Positions 52,595 through 61,610 are shown, counted from the stretch's first letter. The stretch: DNA of 64,000 nucleotides from Actinokineospora iranica (GCF_900101685.1 NZ_FMZZ01000004.1:124001-188000), one strand, 5' to 3'. The notes: generated by a model not told the origin, from the letters alone. Numbers and translations: made by a program.

Positions 52595-55500
52595 TTAAGC
52601 CCTCACGCGCGCGACCTCGCGCACCTCGCCATCGGACACCTGGAGAATCACATCGGCGTCGTCAGCTTCCTCGGCCCGGTGGGTCACGTGCACGATGGTG
52701 CGGCCCGCCAGGGTCTCCCGCACCCCGGCGAGGACCCGGCGGGCAGTGGGGACGTCGAGGTGCGCCGTCGGTTCGTCGAGCAACACCAGCTCGGCGTCGG
52801 CGAGCAGCGCACGCGCAAGAGCGATCCGTTGAGCCTCGCCTCCCGAGACAGCGGTCGCGCGTGCGTCCAGATCCAGGTAACCAGCGGCCGCCCGGGTAAG
52901 AGCGGCCCGTAGGTCGTCGTCGCTCGCGTGTGGCGCGGCCAGCCGCAGGTTCTCCCGGATGGACGTGCCCACCAGCATCGGCTCCTGCGGGCACCAGGCA
53001 ACGGTCGCGGGCCGGGTCACCGTGCCACGCTCGGCGTCGAGAAACCCCAGCAGCAGCGCCATCAGCGTGGACTTGCCAGCACCGGACGGCCCGACAACGG
53101 CGACATACGCGCCCGGCTCGATCCGCACGTCCACGTCCCGCAGCGCGGGCCGGTCGGCGCCAGGCCAGCGCACGTCCACCCCGTCGAGCCGCACCCCCGG
53201 CCCTGCCGCGAACCGTGCCGAGAACGGCGGCGCGTCGGTATGCGTGTGCGCGGCCCGCAGAGCGGGCAGATGCGTGATGGCAGGCGGCAGCAGGGCGAGC
53301 GCTTCGGCGACCGCGAGCGGCACCAGGGCGACGATCGGCACGAGAACCGGGTCGATCCGACTCGCGGCGAGCGCGGTGGAGGCGACCGTGGCCATCCCCA
53401 GCGCGAGGGTGATCAGCGCCAGCGCCGCACCCGCCCCGAACGCCTGCTTGCGGGCCCGCGCGACCAGCGCGGCGTCGGCGTCGGCCAGGGCCGCGCGCCG
53501 AGCGGTGTGCCTGCCGAACGCGATCAGGTCGGCAGCCGAGTCGAGCAGCGTCAACACCCCGCCCGCGACGACCCGCCGCCCCTGCGCAAGCGCTTTCGTT
53601 GCCTGTCTCTCCACCACCACGGCGATCAGCGGCGCGCCCACCCCGGCGACCAGCACCGCCCCGGCCAGCACCACCCCCGCGACCGGCAGGATCACCGCCT
53701 GGATGACCACCGCGGCCACCGCCACCCCGGCCGCGACCAGCGGCGGCACCAGCACCCTCGGCGTCAGATCGCGCACCGCGTCCACGTCGTCCACGAGCCT
53801 GCGCAGCCCTTCTCCCCGCCGCAGGCCAAGCGTCCGCGCGGGCCCGAGCCGCACGAGACCCCGCCACAGCCGCACCCGCGAACCGGTGGCCGTGCGGAAA
53901 GCCGCGTCGTGCGTGACCAGCCGCTCGACGTACCGCAGGCCGGCACGCGCGAGCCCGAACGTGCGCACCCCGACGATCGCCACCGACAGCGTCAGTATCG
54001 GCGGCTGCTGCGACGCCTTGGCGATCAGCCAGGCCGACAGCGCCGCCAGCACCACCCCGCAGGTCAGCGACCCCGCGGCCAGCGCGGCCCCGGCGAGGGT
54101 CCGCCCGCTGAGCAGATCGCGCAGCCGCCCAACCCGGGTCACCGCGTTGTCGACCACCGCCACGGCCGCGCCGGGAGCGCCCACCGGTTCGACTCCCCCA
54201 TCGACCCTCCGGTGGGTGGCCAGCAGCACGGCGGTCCCCCGTTGCGCCGCGCGGTCGACGGCCGCCATCACCAGCGCGGCCGTGGCGGGGTCGAGGGCGG
54301 CGGTCGGCTCGTCGAGCAGCAGCAGCCGGGTGCCCGGCCGCAGCAGTGCCCGCAGCAGAGCCACCCGCTGCCGCTCCCCCTGGGATAGTTCGTCGATCCT
54401 ACGATCCAGTAGTTCAACAATCCCCAGATCAGCGGCGGCCGACCTCAACTCCGCGACCGGCACCGGCCCGACCTCGGCAGCCACGGTGGATTCCGCGAAA
54501 ACCGGCTTTTGCGGTACCCAGGTGACGATTTGTCGCCAAGTCGACATGTCGATGTCAGCCAGCGGCACGCCGTCGACCAGCACGTTTCCGCCGGACGGGG
54601 ACACGAAGCCGAGCAACACCCCGAAAAATGTCGACTTCCCACTTCCACTGGGCGAGTCGAGCCGCACGACCTCCCCGGGCCGCACGACCAGCGACAGCCC
54701 GTCCGGGGCGAACCCGTCCCGCCGCCGCACCCACAGCCCCTCGACTCGGATCTCGCCGAACTCCCGCACCGCCCGCCCGCCGGGCACGGGCGCGACCGGA
54801 ATCTGGGCGACCCGCCGGACCGCCTCCATCCCGTCCTCGCTCGCGTGGTGCGCCGCCCCCGCCGCCCGCAGCGGCAGGTAGCACTCGGGCACGACGATCA
54901 GCACGAACAGCCCGACCGCCAGCGACAGGTCTCCCCCGACCAGCCGCACCCCGATCACCACCGCTACCAGCGCCACGGAAAGCGTCGCCACCAGTTCCAG
55001 CGCGAACGCCGACGAGAACGCCACCCGCAGCACCCCGAGCGTCCCCCGCCGGTGCGCCTCCGACACCGCCCGCACCGTCTCGGCCTGCGCCTCGGCGCGA
55101 CGGAACGCGGTGAGCACCGGGAGCGCGCGCACCAGTTCCAGCAGGTTCCCCGACAGCCGTTCGGTCGCCGCCGCGGCCGGTCCGACCCGGTCTTCGGTGT
55201 AGCGCCCGATGAGGATCGCGAAGAGCGGGATCAGCGGCACTGTCATGGCGACCACGACCGCTGACGGCCAGTCGACCACCAGGATCACCGCGCCCACCCC
55301 CAGCGGCACCACGGCGGCGGTGACCAACGCGGGCAGGTAAGTGCCGAAGTAGGCGTCGAGCGCGTCGAGCCCCTTGGTCGCGAGCGCGGTCAGCTCACCC
55401 GGCCCCCGCTCGGCGATCCACTCCGGCCCCCGCGCCAGCGCCCGGTCGATCAGCACCCCGCGCAGTTCCTCCTTGGCGCCCGCCGCCGCCCGCGCCGCGA

Positions 55501-55780
55501 CGACCTGCGTCGCCCACCCCAGCAGGGCCCGCGCGACGACCGCCCCGGCGAGGACGGCGAGCGCCCCCGACGGCATCCCCCGTCCGCTCACCACCCCCGC
55601 CAGGGCCGAGGCGAGCGCCCACGCCTGGACCACGAGCGCGGCCGCGGTCATGGTGGCGAGGACGCCGCAGGCGAGCAGCGCCCGGCGCGCTGACGGGGAC
55701 AGCCCCGGCAGCGCGCCGAGCGGCCCCCTCCCGAGCCGACTGGCGGGTCGAGGTCGCTCGGGAGAGATCGGGGGGTTCAC
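52595..55780 (-). CDS. cydDC: Fused CydDC ABC exporter
   Basis: One polypeptide of 1061 residues comprising CydD then CydC, the exporter of cysteine/glutathione-type thiols needed for cytochrome bd assembly. Each half has about six membrane helices and an ATPase domain. First half: SPSGSGKST and LSQGERQRVALLRAL with LLLLDEPTAALD. Second half: GPSGAGKST and VSGGEAQRIALARAL with LVLLDEPTAHLD. Normally two subunits; fusion is known in other actinobacteria. GTG at 55780 overlaps the cydB stop (GTGA). Confidence 0.92.
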   Translation of the reverse strand: MNPPISPERPRPASRLGRGPLGALPGLSPSARRALLACGVLATMTAAALVVQAWALASALAGVVSGRGMPSGALAVLAGAVVARALLGWATQVVAARAAAGAKEELRGVLIDRALARGPEWIAERGPGELTALATKGLDALDAYFGTYLPALVTAAVVPLGVGAVILVVDWPSAVVVAMTVPLIPLFAILIGRYTEDRVGPAAAATERLSGNLLELVRALPVLTAFRRAEAQAETVRAVSEAHRRGTLGVLRVAFSSAFALELVATLSVALVAVVIGVRLVGGDLSLAVGLFVLIVVPECYLPLRAAGAAHHASEDGMEAVRRVAQIPVAPVPGGRAVREFGEIRVEGLWVRRRDGFAPDGLSLVVRPGEVVRLDSPSGSGKSTFFGVLLGFVSPSGGNVLVDGVPLADIDMSTWRQIVTWVPQKPVFAESTVAAEVGPVPVAELRSAAADLGIVELLDRRIDELSQGERQRVALLRALLRPGTRLLLLDEPTAALDPATAALVMAAVDRAAQRGTAVLLATHRRVDGGVEPVGAPGAAVAVVDNAVTRVGRLRDLLSGRTLAGAALAAGSLTCGVVLAALSAWLIAKASQQPPILTLSVAIVGVRTFGLARAGLRYVERLVTHDAAFRTATGSRVRLWRGLVRLGPARTLGLRRGEGLRRLVDDVDAVRDLTPRVLVPPLVAAGVAVAAVVIQAVILPVAGVVLAGAVLVAGVGAPLIAVVVERQATKALAQGRRVVAGGVLTLLDSAADLIAFGRHTARRAALADADAALVARARKQAFGAGAALALITLALGMATVASTALAASRIDPVLVPIVALVPLAVAEALALLPPAITHLPALRAAHTHTDAPPFSARFAAGPGVRLDGVDVRWPGADRPALRDVDVRIEPGAYVAVVGPSGAGKSTLMALLLGFLDAERGTVTRPATVAWCPQEPMLVGTSIRENLRLAAPHASDDDLRAALTRAAAGYLDLDARATAVSGGEAQRIALARALLADAELVLLDEPTAHLDVPTARRVLAGVRETLAGRTIVHVTHRAEEADDADVILQVSDGEVREVARVRA

Positions 55781-56784
55781 GGGACGTGCACCGGCGGGAT
55801 GTGCGCGGTGCTGACGCGCTTGCGGAACACCCAGTACGTCCAGCCCTGGTAGACCAGCACCGCGGGCGTGCCGAACAGCGCGACCCAGCTCATGACCTGG
55901 AGGGTGTACGGGCTGGACGCGGTGTCGGCCACGGTCAGCGAGAACGCCGGGTCGAGCGTCGAGGGCAGCACGTTCGGGTAGAGCGCGCCGAACAGCGCGA
56001 TCACCGACGCGGTGATCAGCACGCCCAGCCCGGCGAACGCCTGCCCTTCCCGCCCCAGCGCGAGCCGCTGGAACGCCACCGCGCCCGCCGCCGCGGCCAC
56101 CCCGACCGCGAGCCAGGTCCACAGCGACCCGGATTCAAGCTGCACCAGGATCAGCAGCGCGGCCAGCGGCAGCAGCGCCCCCGGCCCGAGCCGCAGCGCC
56201 AGCGCGCGGGCCCGGTGCCGGATGTCGCCGTCGGTCTTGAGCGCGACGAACACCGCGCCGTGCGCCAGTGAGAACCCGGCGACGGCCAGCGCCCCCAGCG
56301 CCGCCTCCGGGGTGATCGCGGCGAACGGCGAGCCCACCCGGTTGCCGTCGGCGTCGAGCGGGAGCCCGAACATCATCGTGGCGAGCAGCAGTCCGACGCC
56401 GAGCGCGGGCAGCCACGACCCGGCGACGATCACCCGGTCCCAGTTCCGCCGCCAGCGCTCGGTGTCGACCTTGCCGCGGTACTCGAAGGCGACGCCGCGG
56501 CCGATCAGCCCGAGCAGCACGACCAGGATCGGCAGGTAGGCCGCGCTCAGCAGAGACGCGTACCAGCCGGGGAATGCGGCGAAGGTGGCGCCGACGGCGA
56601 CGATCAGCCAGACCTCGTTGCCGTCCCACACCGGGCCGATGGTGTTGACCATGACGCGGCGTTCGGTGTTGTCCTTGGCCAGCACGGGAAGCAGCATTCC
56701 GACGCCGAAGTCGAAGCTCTCCAGGAACAGGTAGCCCAACCAGAGCAGGGCGATCACGCAGAACCAGACGACCGAGAGTTCCAC
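55777..56784 (-). CDS. cydB: Cytochrome bd oxidase subunit II
   Basis: Membrane subunit of the cytochrome bd quinol oxidase, 335 residues with about eight to nine helices. The family N-terminus is present (WFCVIALLWLGYLFLESFDFGVGML), then GPVWDGNEVWLIVA and FPGWYASLLSAAYLP. It supports CydA in oxygen reduction at low oxygen. GTG at 56784 with AGGAG at 6-nt spacing; 9 bp after cydA. Confidence 0.94.
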   Translation of the reverse strand: MELSVVWFCVIALLWLGYLFLESFDFGVGMLLPVLAKDNTERRVMVNTIGPVWDGNEVWLIVAVGATFAAFPGWYASLLSAAYLPILVVLLGLIGRGVAFEYRGKVDTERWRRNWDRVIVAGSWLPALGVGLLLATMMFGLPLDADGNRVGSPFAAITPEAALGALAVAGFSLAHGAVFVALKTDGDIRHRARALALRLGPGALLPLAALLILVQLESGSLWTWLAVGVAAAAGAVAFQRLALGREGQAFAGLGVLITASVIALFGALYPNVLPSTLDPAFSLTVADTASSPYTLQVMSWVALFGTPAVLVYQGWTYWVFRKRVSTAHIPPVHVP

Positions 56785-56793
56785 AGTGGACTC

Positions 56794-58266
56794 CTAGTAG
56801 GCGAACGCGAGCGTGTCGCTCGGCTTGTCGGATTCCGGTTTGTCCGGCGGCATGACGCCTGCGACTCCGGCGCGGGTGTAGCGGGCGATGAGGAACACCT
56901 CGACCACGGCCAGCGCCGCGTAGACGACGGTCAGCGCGATCAGCGAGGTCAGCACTTCGCCGCTGGTCAGCCCGGACACGCCGCGCGCGGTGAACATCCA
57001 CACACCGTCCACACCGGACGGGTTGGGTGCGACGACGAACGGCTGCCGCCCCATCTCGGTGAAGATCCAGCCGAAGCTGTTGGCCAGGAACGGTGTCGCG
57101 ATCCCGGCGAGCGCGAGCCGGGGGAACCACTTGCTCTTCGGGACGCGGCCCCCTCGGGTGAGCCACAGGACCGCGACCGACGCGAGCGCCGCCAGCGCCC
57201 CGAAGCCGATCATGAACCGGAAACCCCAGTAGGTGACCGGGAGGTTGGGCACGTAGTCGATCGGCTTGCCGGACAGCTCGCCCAGCCGCTCGTCGACCGG
57301 GTAGTTGGTCCCGTAGCGCTCCTGGTACTCCCCGACCAGCTGCTCGATGCCGCGCACCTCGGTGGTGAAGTCGCTGTGCGCCAAGAAGGACAGCAGCGCG
57401 GGCACGGTGATCGACTTGACGTTCTCGCAGTCCGGCCGGGTCACATCGCCCACCGCGAAAACCGAGAACGCGGCAGGCTGCTCGGTGTGGCACAGGGCCT
57501 CGGCGGCGGCCATCTTCATCGGCTGCTGCTCGAACATCAGCTTGCCCTGCAGGTCCCCGGTGATCGCCAGCGCGGCGAACGACACCACGCCGACCCACCC
57601 GCCGAGCTTCACCGACGCCCGCCACACCGGCCCGTCGTCGTCGCGGCGCCGCCACAGGTGCCAGGCGCCGATGCCGACGAGGAACGCGGCCCCCACCGCG
57701 AAGCACCCGGCGACGGCGTGCGGCACGGCGGTGAGCGCGGTGTTGTTGCCCAGCACCGCCCAGATCGAGGTCAGCCGGGGCCGCCCGTCGACCATCTCGA
57801 CGCCGACCGGGTGCTGCATCCACGAGTTCGCCGCGATGATGAAGTACGCCGAGGCGATCGTGGCCAGGCTGAACGCCCACGCGCAGGCCAGGTGCACGCG
57901 TTTCGGCAGCCGGTCCCACCCGAAGATCCACAACCCGAGGAACGTGGACTCCACGAAGAACGCGACCAGCCCCTCCATCGCCAGCGGCGCCCCGAACACA
58001 TCCCCGACGAACCGGGAGTACTCACTCCAGGCCATCCCGAACTGGAACTCCTGCACGATGCCGGTCACCACGCCCATCGCGAAGTTGACCAGCAGCAGCT
58101 TCCCCCAGAACTTCGTCATCCGCAGGTACTTCACATCACCCGTGCGCACCCACGCCGTCTGCATCCCGGCGACCAGCACCGACAGGCCGATGGTCAGCGG
58201 GACCATCAGAAAGTGGTAGACGGTGGTGATGCCGAACTGCCACCGCGCGAGTTCCAGTACGTCCAC
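56794..58266 (-). CDS. cydA: Cytochrome bd oxidase subunit I
   Basis: Haem- and quinol-binding subunit of 490 residues. The b595 ligand region is ARWQFGITTVYHFLMVPLTIG with the conserved His; EGLVAFFVESTFLGLWIFGW, NSWMQHPVG and the Q-loop GDLQGKLMFEQQPMKMAAAEA are present, with two Cys in the loop that in mycobacterial enzymes form a disulfide. FTEMGRQPFVV completes the quinol site. The GTG at 58266 begins DVLELARWQFG; the open frame to 58527 is not used. It is the first gene of cydA-cydB-cydDC. Confidence 0.93.
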   Translation of the reverse strand: MDVLELARWQFGITTVYHFLMVPLTIGLSVLVAGMQTAWVRTGDVKYLRMTKFWGKLLLVNFAMGVVTGIVQEFQFGMAWSEYSRFVGDVFGAPLAMEGLVAFFVESTFLGLWIFGWDRLPKRVHLACAWAFSLATIASAYFIIAANSWMQHPVGVEMVDGRPRLTSIWAVLGNNTALTAVPHAVAGCFAVGAAFLVGIGAWHLWRRRDDDGPVWRASVKLGGWVGVVSFAALAITGDLQGKLMFEQQPMKMAAAEALCHTEQPAAFSVFAVGDVTRPDCENVKSITVPALLSFLAHSDFTTEVRGIEQLVGEYQERYGTNYPVDERLGELSGKPIDYVPNLPVTYWGFRFMIGFGALAALASVAVLWLTRGGRVPKSKWFPRLALAGIATPFLANSFGWIFTEMGRQPFVVAPNPSGVDGVWMFTARGVSGLTSGEVLTSLIALTVVYAALAVVEVFLIARYTRAGVAGVMPPDKPESDKPSDTLAFAY

Positions 58267-58389
58267 GCCGACCAGCCTGTCCCCGCGCGCGCCCGGACAG
58301 TAGGTGCCCGGGTCCCGCGTGGACGGGACGTAGGTCCCGTGAGCGGAGACACGTCCACGGCCACGGGTCCGGCGGTTAGGATCGGGACA

Positions 58390-58575
58390 GCCAGAGGGGA
58401 GTAGTTCCGACGGCCAAGCGTCCATGACGAGTGGCCCGGCGAGGACATCGACATACTGACTCGCGTGCGAGTCCGGTGCCTCACCCGCTTCCAGGAGCGG
58501 GCGAACGAGACCTCCGGCCGGGTTCACTCATGCCCGGTCGGAGAAGACTCGCCTTCCTCCGTCCGGGCCCGGACG
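58390..58575 (+). promoter_or_regulatory. Probable yybP-ykoY manganese riboswitch
   Basis: The 5' element GGGGAGTAG at 58396-58404, then TCGACATACT at 58448-58457 followed by a perfect 7-bp hairpin (58458-58464 with 58467-58473), and GAGACC at 58507-58512 match the conserved blocks of the yybP-ykoY Mn2+-sensing RNA in order and spacing. A hairpin (58512-58522 with 58533-58543) and a 14-bp palindrome (58561-58574) just before the ribosome site can act as the expression platform. The downstream gene is a GDT1/TMEM165-type exporter, a known target class. Confidence 0.75.
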
Positions 58576-58588
58576 TAGAGGACTTACC

Positions 58589-59188
58589 GTGGGCACAGCC
58601 CTGATCGCGTTCGCCAGTGCTTTCGCGTTGGTGTTCGTCGTGGAACTGCCGGACAAGACGCTGGTGGCCACTCTCATCCTGACCACCCGCTACCGCGCGT
58701 GGCCCGTGTTCGTCGGGGTGACCGCCGCGTTCGCCGTCCAGTGCGTGATCGCCGCCGCGTTCGGGGGCGTGCTCACGCTCCTACCGGACCAAGCGGTAGC
58801 GGGGATCGTCGCGGTCTTGTTCGCCGTGGGCGCGTTTCTCTTGCTGCGGGAGGGGTTTTCTGAGCAAGAGTCCGATTTGGATGAAGAGACTTCCGCTCAG
58901 CAGACCGTGCCCTTTTTGCGCGCTGCCCTGACCTCGTTCGGTGTCCTCTTCGCGGCGGAATGGGGGGACGCTTCCCAGATCGCCACGGCGGGCCTGAGCG
59001 CGAAGTACGCGGCTCCGGTGTGGGTTGGGCTTGGCGCGTGGCTGGCTCTGGTTTCAGTTGCTGGGATCGCGGTTCTGGTGGGCAAGAAGATCGCTGAGCG
59101 CATCAAGCCGCATCTGATCCAGCGCGTTGCGGGGGTGGTGTTCGCGGCGTTCGCCCTGTTCGCGGCGTATCAGGCGCTGTTCGCGTAA
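58589..59188 (+). CDS. GDT1/TMEM165 (UPF0016) family Mn2+ exporter
   Basis: Membrane protein of 199 residues with six helices in two repeats. Each repeat normally carries an E-x-G-D-K/R-S/T motif; here they read VVELPDKTLVATL and AAEWGDASQIATA. Bacterial members export manganese. The acidic loop between the halves (SEQESDLDEETSAQQ) is typical. The yybP-ykoY-type leader upstream supports manganese control. GTG at 58589 with AGAGG upstream. Confidence 0.88.
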   Translation: MGTALIAFASAFALVFVVELPDKTLVATLILTTRYRAWPVFVGVTAAFAVQCVIAAAFGGVLTLLPDQAVAGIVAVLFAVGAFLLLREGFSEQESDLDEETSAQQTVPFLRAALTSFGVLFAAEWGDASQIATAGLSAKYAAPVWVGLGAWLALVSVAGIAVLVGKKIAERIKPHLIQRVAGVVFAAFALFAAYQALFA

Positions 59189-59243
59189 CGTCCTGGATAA
59201 GAAGTTACCCTGGGTGCTCGATCGACCACGGAAGGGAGAGAGC

Positions 59244-59357
59244 GTGGACAATTTTGACGAGGTGTACGTCGGTCCTGTGGTGTTGGAGGTGGTTCCCACC
59301 GAATACACGAAGATTCCGGGCGACCACGACGTGCGACACAACTACGACGAAATCTGA
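59244..59357 (+). CDS. Putative 37-residue RiPP precursor peptide
   Basis: A small acidic peptide, MDNFDEVYVGPVVLEVV at the N-terminus and a C-terminal part rich in Asp, His, Arg and Tyr ending HNYDEI. GTG at 59244 has a strong ribosome site (GGGAG at about 6-nt spacing). The YxxPxxL-like segment (YVGPVVL) recalls lasso-type leader recognition sequences, but no canonical T-x-G cleavage with an acidic residue 7-9 positions later can be found. A perfect hairpin separates it from an asparagine-synthetase-like gene, as is usual when a precursor needs to be made in excess of its enzyme. Confidence 0.6.
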   Translation: MDNFDEVYVGPVVLEVVPTEYTKIPGDHDVRHNYDEI

Positions 59358-59363
59358 CCGACC

Positions 59364-59395
59364 GCGACGGGGGCGGGTAGCCCCGCCCCCGTCGC
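59364..59395 (+). terminator. Attenuating hairpin after the peptide gene
   Basis: A perfect 14-bp stem, 59364-59377 with 59382-59395, around the 4-nt loop TAGC. It lies 6 nt after the peptide stop and 20 nt before the next start, so it is probably a partial terminator in one operon. Confidence 0.75.
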
Positions 59396-59415
59396 CTTCC
59401 ACGCAGAGGTCGCCC

Positions 59416-61026
59416 GTGTTCAAGTTCTGCCTGCACCAGACCCAACCACAACACCCGTGGCAATGGACCGTGGACTGCTGGTCGGATGGGATAAGCACCA
59501 TTCAACCCTTTCCACACCCGATGCTTGAACACATCTCCATGACCGACGGCCAATCCACCTTTTTCGTCGTGCGGGAACGAATCGACGCCGGTTCGCCGCT
59601 CGACGCAAGGCAGACATCAAAGATCGCCGACACCCGCACCTACCAACAATCGCTCGCCGAAATACGCGCATCCGCGCTGGACTTCACACTCATCGAATGC
59701 AATCCCGACCTCCCTTTTCGGATAACCGTAGGATTATGGGGAACAGCTCCCCTCTACCTGACCGATGCCGGGGGCAGGCTGCACGGTTCATGGTCGCTGC
59801 CGGATCTGCGGGAACATTTCAACCTGGATGCGCTCGAAGAAAGGGTCGTCACTCGCATCCTGACCGTACGGCATCGCTACGCTCGGGAGACGCTGTTCAG
59901 CGGTGTCTACCAACTCACCGAACGCGCCTACGCAACCTTCGACGAAGTGGGTCTTGCCATCCACTACCCGGAGCCTGCAAGACACGCTCGCCCCCGCGAA
60001 CTACGGGAGGGAGTCGATGCTGCCGAGATCTACCGGCAGACATTGTCCGACGCGGTGCATGAAAGGCGTTTCAACCCCAAGGAGACCGCCGTCGAGCTTT
60101 CAGGGGGAATAGACTCGGCGAACATCGCAGCCACGCTCGCCGAGGAACACCACGGACAGGTCCTCTCTTACGCCCTGTTGATCGGTGGCGAGGCAGGTGA
60201 GCAGCAGGTCAGGCGCAGAGCCGAGATGTTGACCAGATTTGGATTTCCCGACCTGACCGTCGACGCGTTGCCTTTGGCTCCCCTGAACCCGACTGGGCAA
60301 CGTGCCCGTGGCGAATTGATCGATCCTATGGGCGAGCCTTACCACGAGGCAGTCGGGAAGATTCTCGCTAGAGCGCGTCAGCAAGGGGTACGGACGGTGT
60401 TCACTGGGGACGGTGGCGACGAACTGCTGAGCCTGCGCGGTGACGAGTGGGCTGAGGTCGGCAGAGTGCCGGGGCGCTATGCCGACAATGTCGAACTACC
60501 GGCCTGGCTAGGCCCACGTGCCCTTGATGTCATCGACTCGATCGAGGAAAATGTCGCCCCGCCATCGACCATCAACCATTCGACCCTGCGTGGCTTCGCT
60601 CTGCGCTCACCACAATTTCTCGATGCCGGACTGTGGCCGGTATCGCCGTTCTGCTCGCCTCGGCTGATCCGCTTCGCCGAACAACTCCCGGTGCGCTGGC
60701 GACACGACAAGTACGTTGCCCGTGAGCGCTTGGCCCGGCTCAGCTTCTCACCTGAGGTCGTGCGACCGCCCAAGCGGGAGAACTTCCGGCATGTCATGGA
60801 ACACGGGCTCCGACACTACGGCATGCCCTTGCTCGAAACGCTGTTACCGGATTCGATCACGGTCGACCTCGGGTTCGTTGACGGTGACGCACTCCGCAGA
60901 GAACACCAACGAGTGAACGACGGCGGCCCCATCGCCACAATGCTGTTCGCGGTGATCTCGCTTGAACTCGCTCTACGTGCTCTGACGACGAGCCGCGACT
61001 ACGGGAAGGACTCATTGTGTATGTGA
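59416..61026 (+). CDS. Asparagine-synthetase-like ATP-dependent ligase
   Basis: Cytoplasmic enzyme of 536 residues. The C-terminal AsnB-type domain has the ATP-pyrophosphatase motif ELSGGIDSA (Ser229-Ser234) and GDGGDELL (331-336). The N-terminal domain is shaped like a class II amidotransferase but the catalytic Cys2 is missing (sequence begins MFKFC), so it cannot use glutamine in the usual way. This pattern is the one of lasso-peptide cyclases and beta-lactam synthetases, where a carboxylate is adenylated and attacked by an internal amine. GTG at 59416 with AGAGG. Two rare TTA codons (59734-59736 and 60844-60846) and lower GC content suggest transfer and bldA control. Confidence 0.82.
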   Translation: MFKFCLHQTQPQHPWQWTVDCWSDGISTIQPFPHPMLEHISMTDGQSTFFVVRERIDAGSPLDARQTSKIADTRTYQQSLAEIRASALDFTLIECNPDLPFRITVGLWGTAPLYLTDAGGRLHGSWSLPDLREHFNLDALEERVVTRILTVRHRYARETLFSGVYQLTERAYATFDEVGLAIHYPEPARHARPRELREGVDAAEIYRQTLSDAVHERRFNPKETAVELSGGIDSANIAATLAEEHHGQVLSYALLIGGEAGEQQVRRRAEMLTRFGFPDLTVDALPLAPLNPTGQRARGELIDPMGEPYHEAVGKILARARQQGVRTVFTGDGGDELLSLRGDEWAEVGRVPGRYADNVELPAWLGPRALDVIDSIEENVAPPSTINHSTLRGFALRSPQFLDAGLWPVSPFCSPRLIRFAEQLPVRWRHDKYVARERLARLSFSPEVVRPPKRENFRHVMEHGLRHYGMPLLETLLPDSITVDLGFVDGDALRREHQRVNDGGPIATMLFAVISLELALRALTTSRDYGKDSLCM

Positions 61027-61610
61027 TCCGGCCGGGCGCCCCCGAAGATCGCGAAGCGGTCGCGACCTTGGTGGGCGCGCGGGCAGAGTGGATGCGCGCG
61101 AGCGGTCTTTCGCGGTGGCAAGGGTGGGCGAAAACCGCTGACACGCTGGCGAGTCTGGTCGGTGAGCCTGGTTGGCCGACGGTATGGCTGCTGACCGACG
61201 TCAACGGCGCCCTCTTGGGCACCACCACGCTTGGCATCACCCCAGACCTCGGCTGGACCGAGCAGGAACGCGCTGAGCCAGCGATCTTCCTCCAGTCCAC
61301 GGTCACCCACCCGGCGGGCGCGGGTGGAGGTCTGGGGATGGTCATCGCGTTCTGGGCGCTCGACCGCGCCGCGCGCCAAGGGCGGCAGTGGGTTCGGCGG
61401 GGGGTGCTCAGCGACAGCGGTGGCGGAAACCTCGGCTTGGTGCGCTACTACCGGCGGCAGGGTTGGCGAGTGGTCCGCACAGTCCCGCACCCGCGCAAGC
61501 CGGGCGAGATCACCGTGTGGTCACTCGCCCGGCCTGCGGCGCGACAGCCCGATCTCGTCGGCGTCGTGACCGAGCCGACCACAGCGACGCATGACCGCGC
61601 ATGTGTCTGA
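61017..61610 (+). CDS. GNAT-family acetyltransferase
   Basis: N-acetyltransferase fold protein of 197 residues: YVIRPGAPEDREAVATLVGAR at the start, LTDVNGALLGTTTLGI, and the acetyl-CoA pyrophosphate-binding region HPAGAGGGLGMVIAFWALD, then NLGLVRYYRRQGWRVV. GTG at 61017 overlaps the upstream gene by 10 nt and has GGAAGGA upstream, so the two are coupled. Probable role: acetylation of the peptide product or resistance (inference). It converges on the IclR gene. Confidence 0.85.
   Translation: MYVIRPGAPEDREAVATLVGARAEWMRASGLSRWQGWAKTADTLASLVGEPGWPTVWLLTDVNGALLGTTTLGITPDLGWTEQERAEPAIFLQSTVTHPAGAGGGLGMVIAFWALDRAARQGRQWVRRGVLSDSGGGNLGLVRYYRRQGWRVVRTVPHPRKPGEITVWSLARPAARQPDLVGVVTEPTTATHDRACV

Noticed and set aside
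52928-54881. Long plus-strand open frames opposite cydDC
   Set aside because: They are antisense shadows of a clearly conserved ABC exporter.
59244-61026. Canonical lasso-peptide cluster
   Set aside because: No leader peptidase or RRE protein genes are present and the peptide has no clear T-x-G core with an Asp/Glu at position 7-9, so I report only an AsnB-like RiPP candidate.
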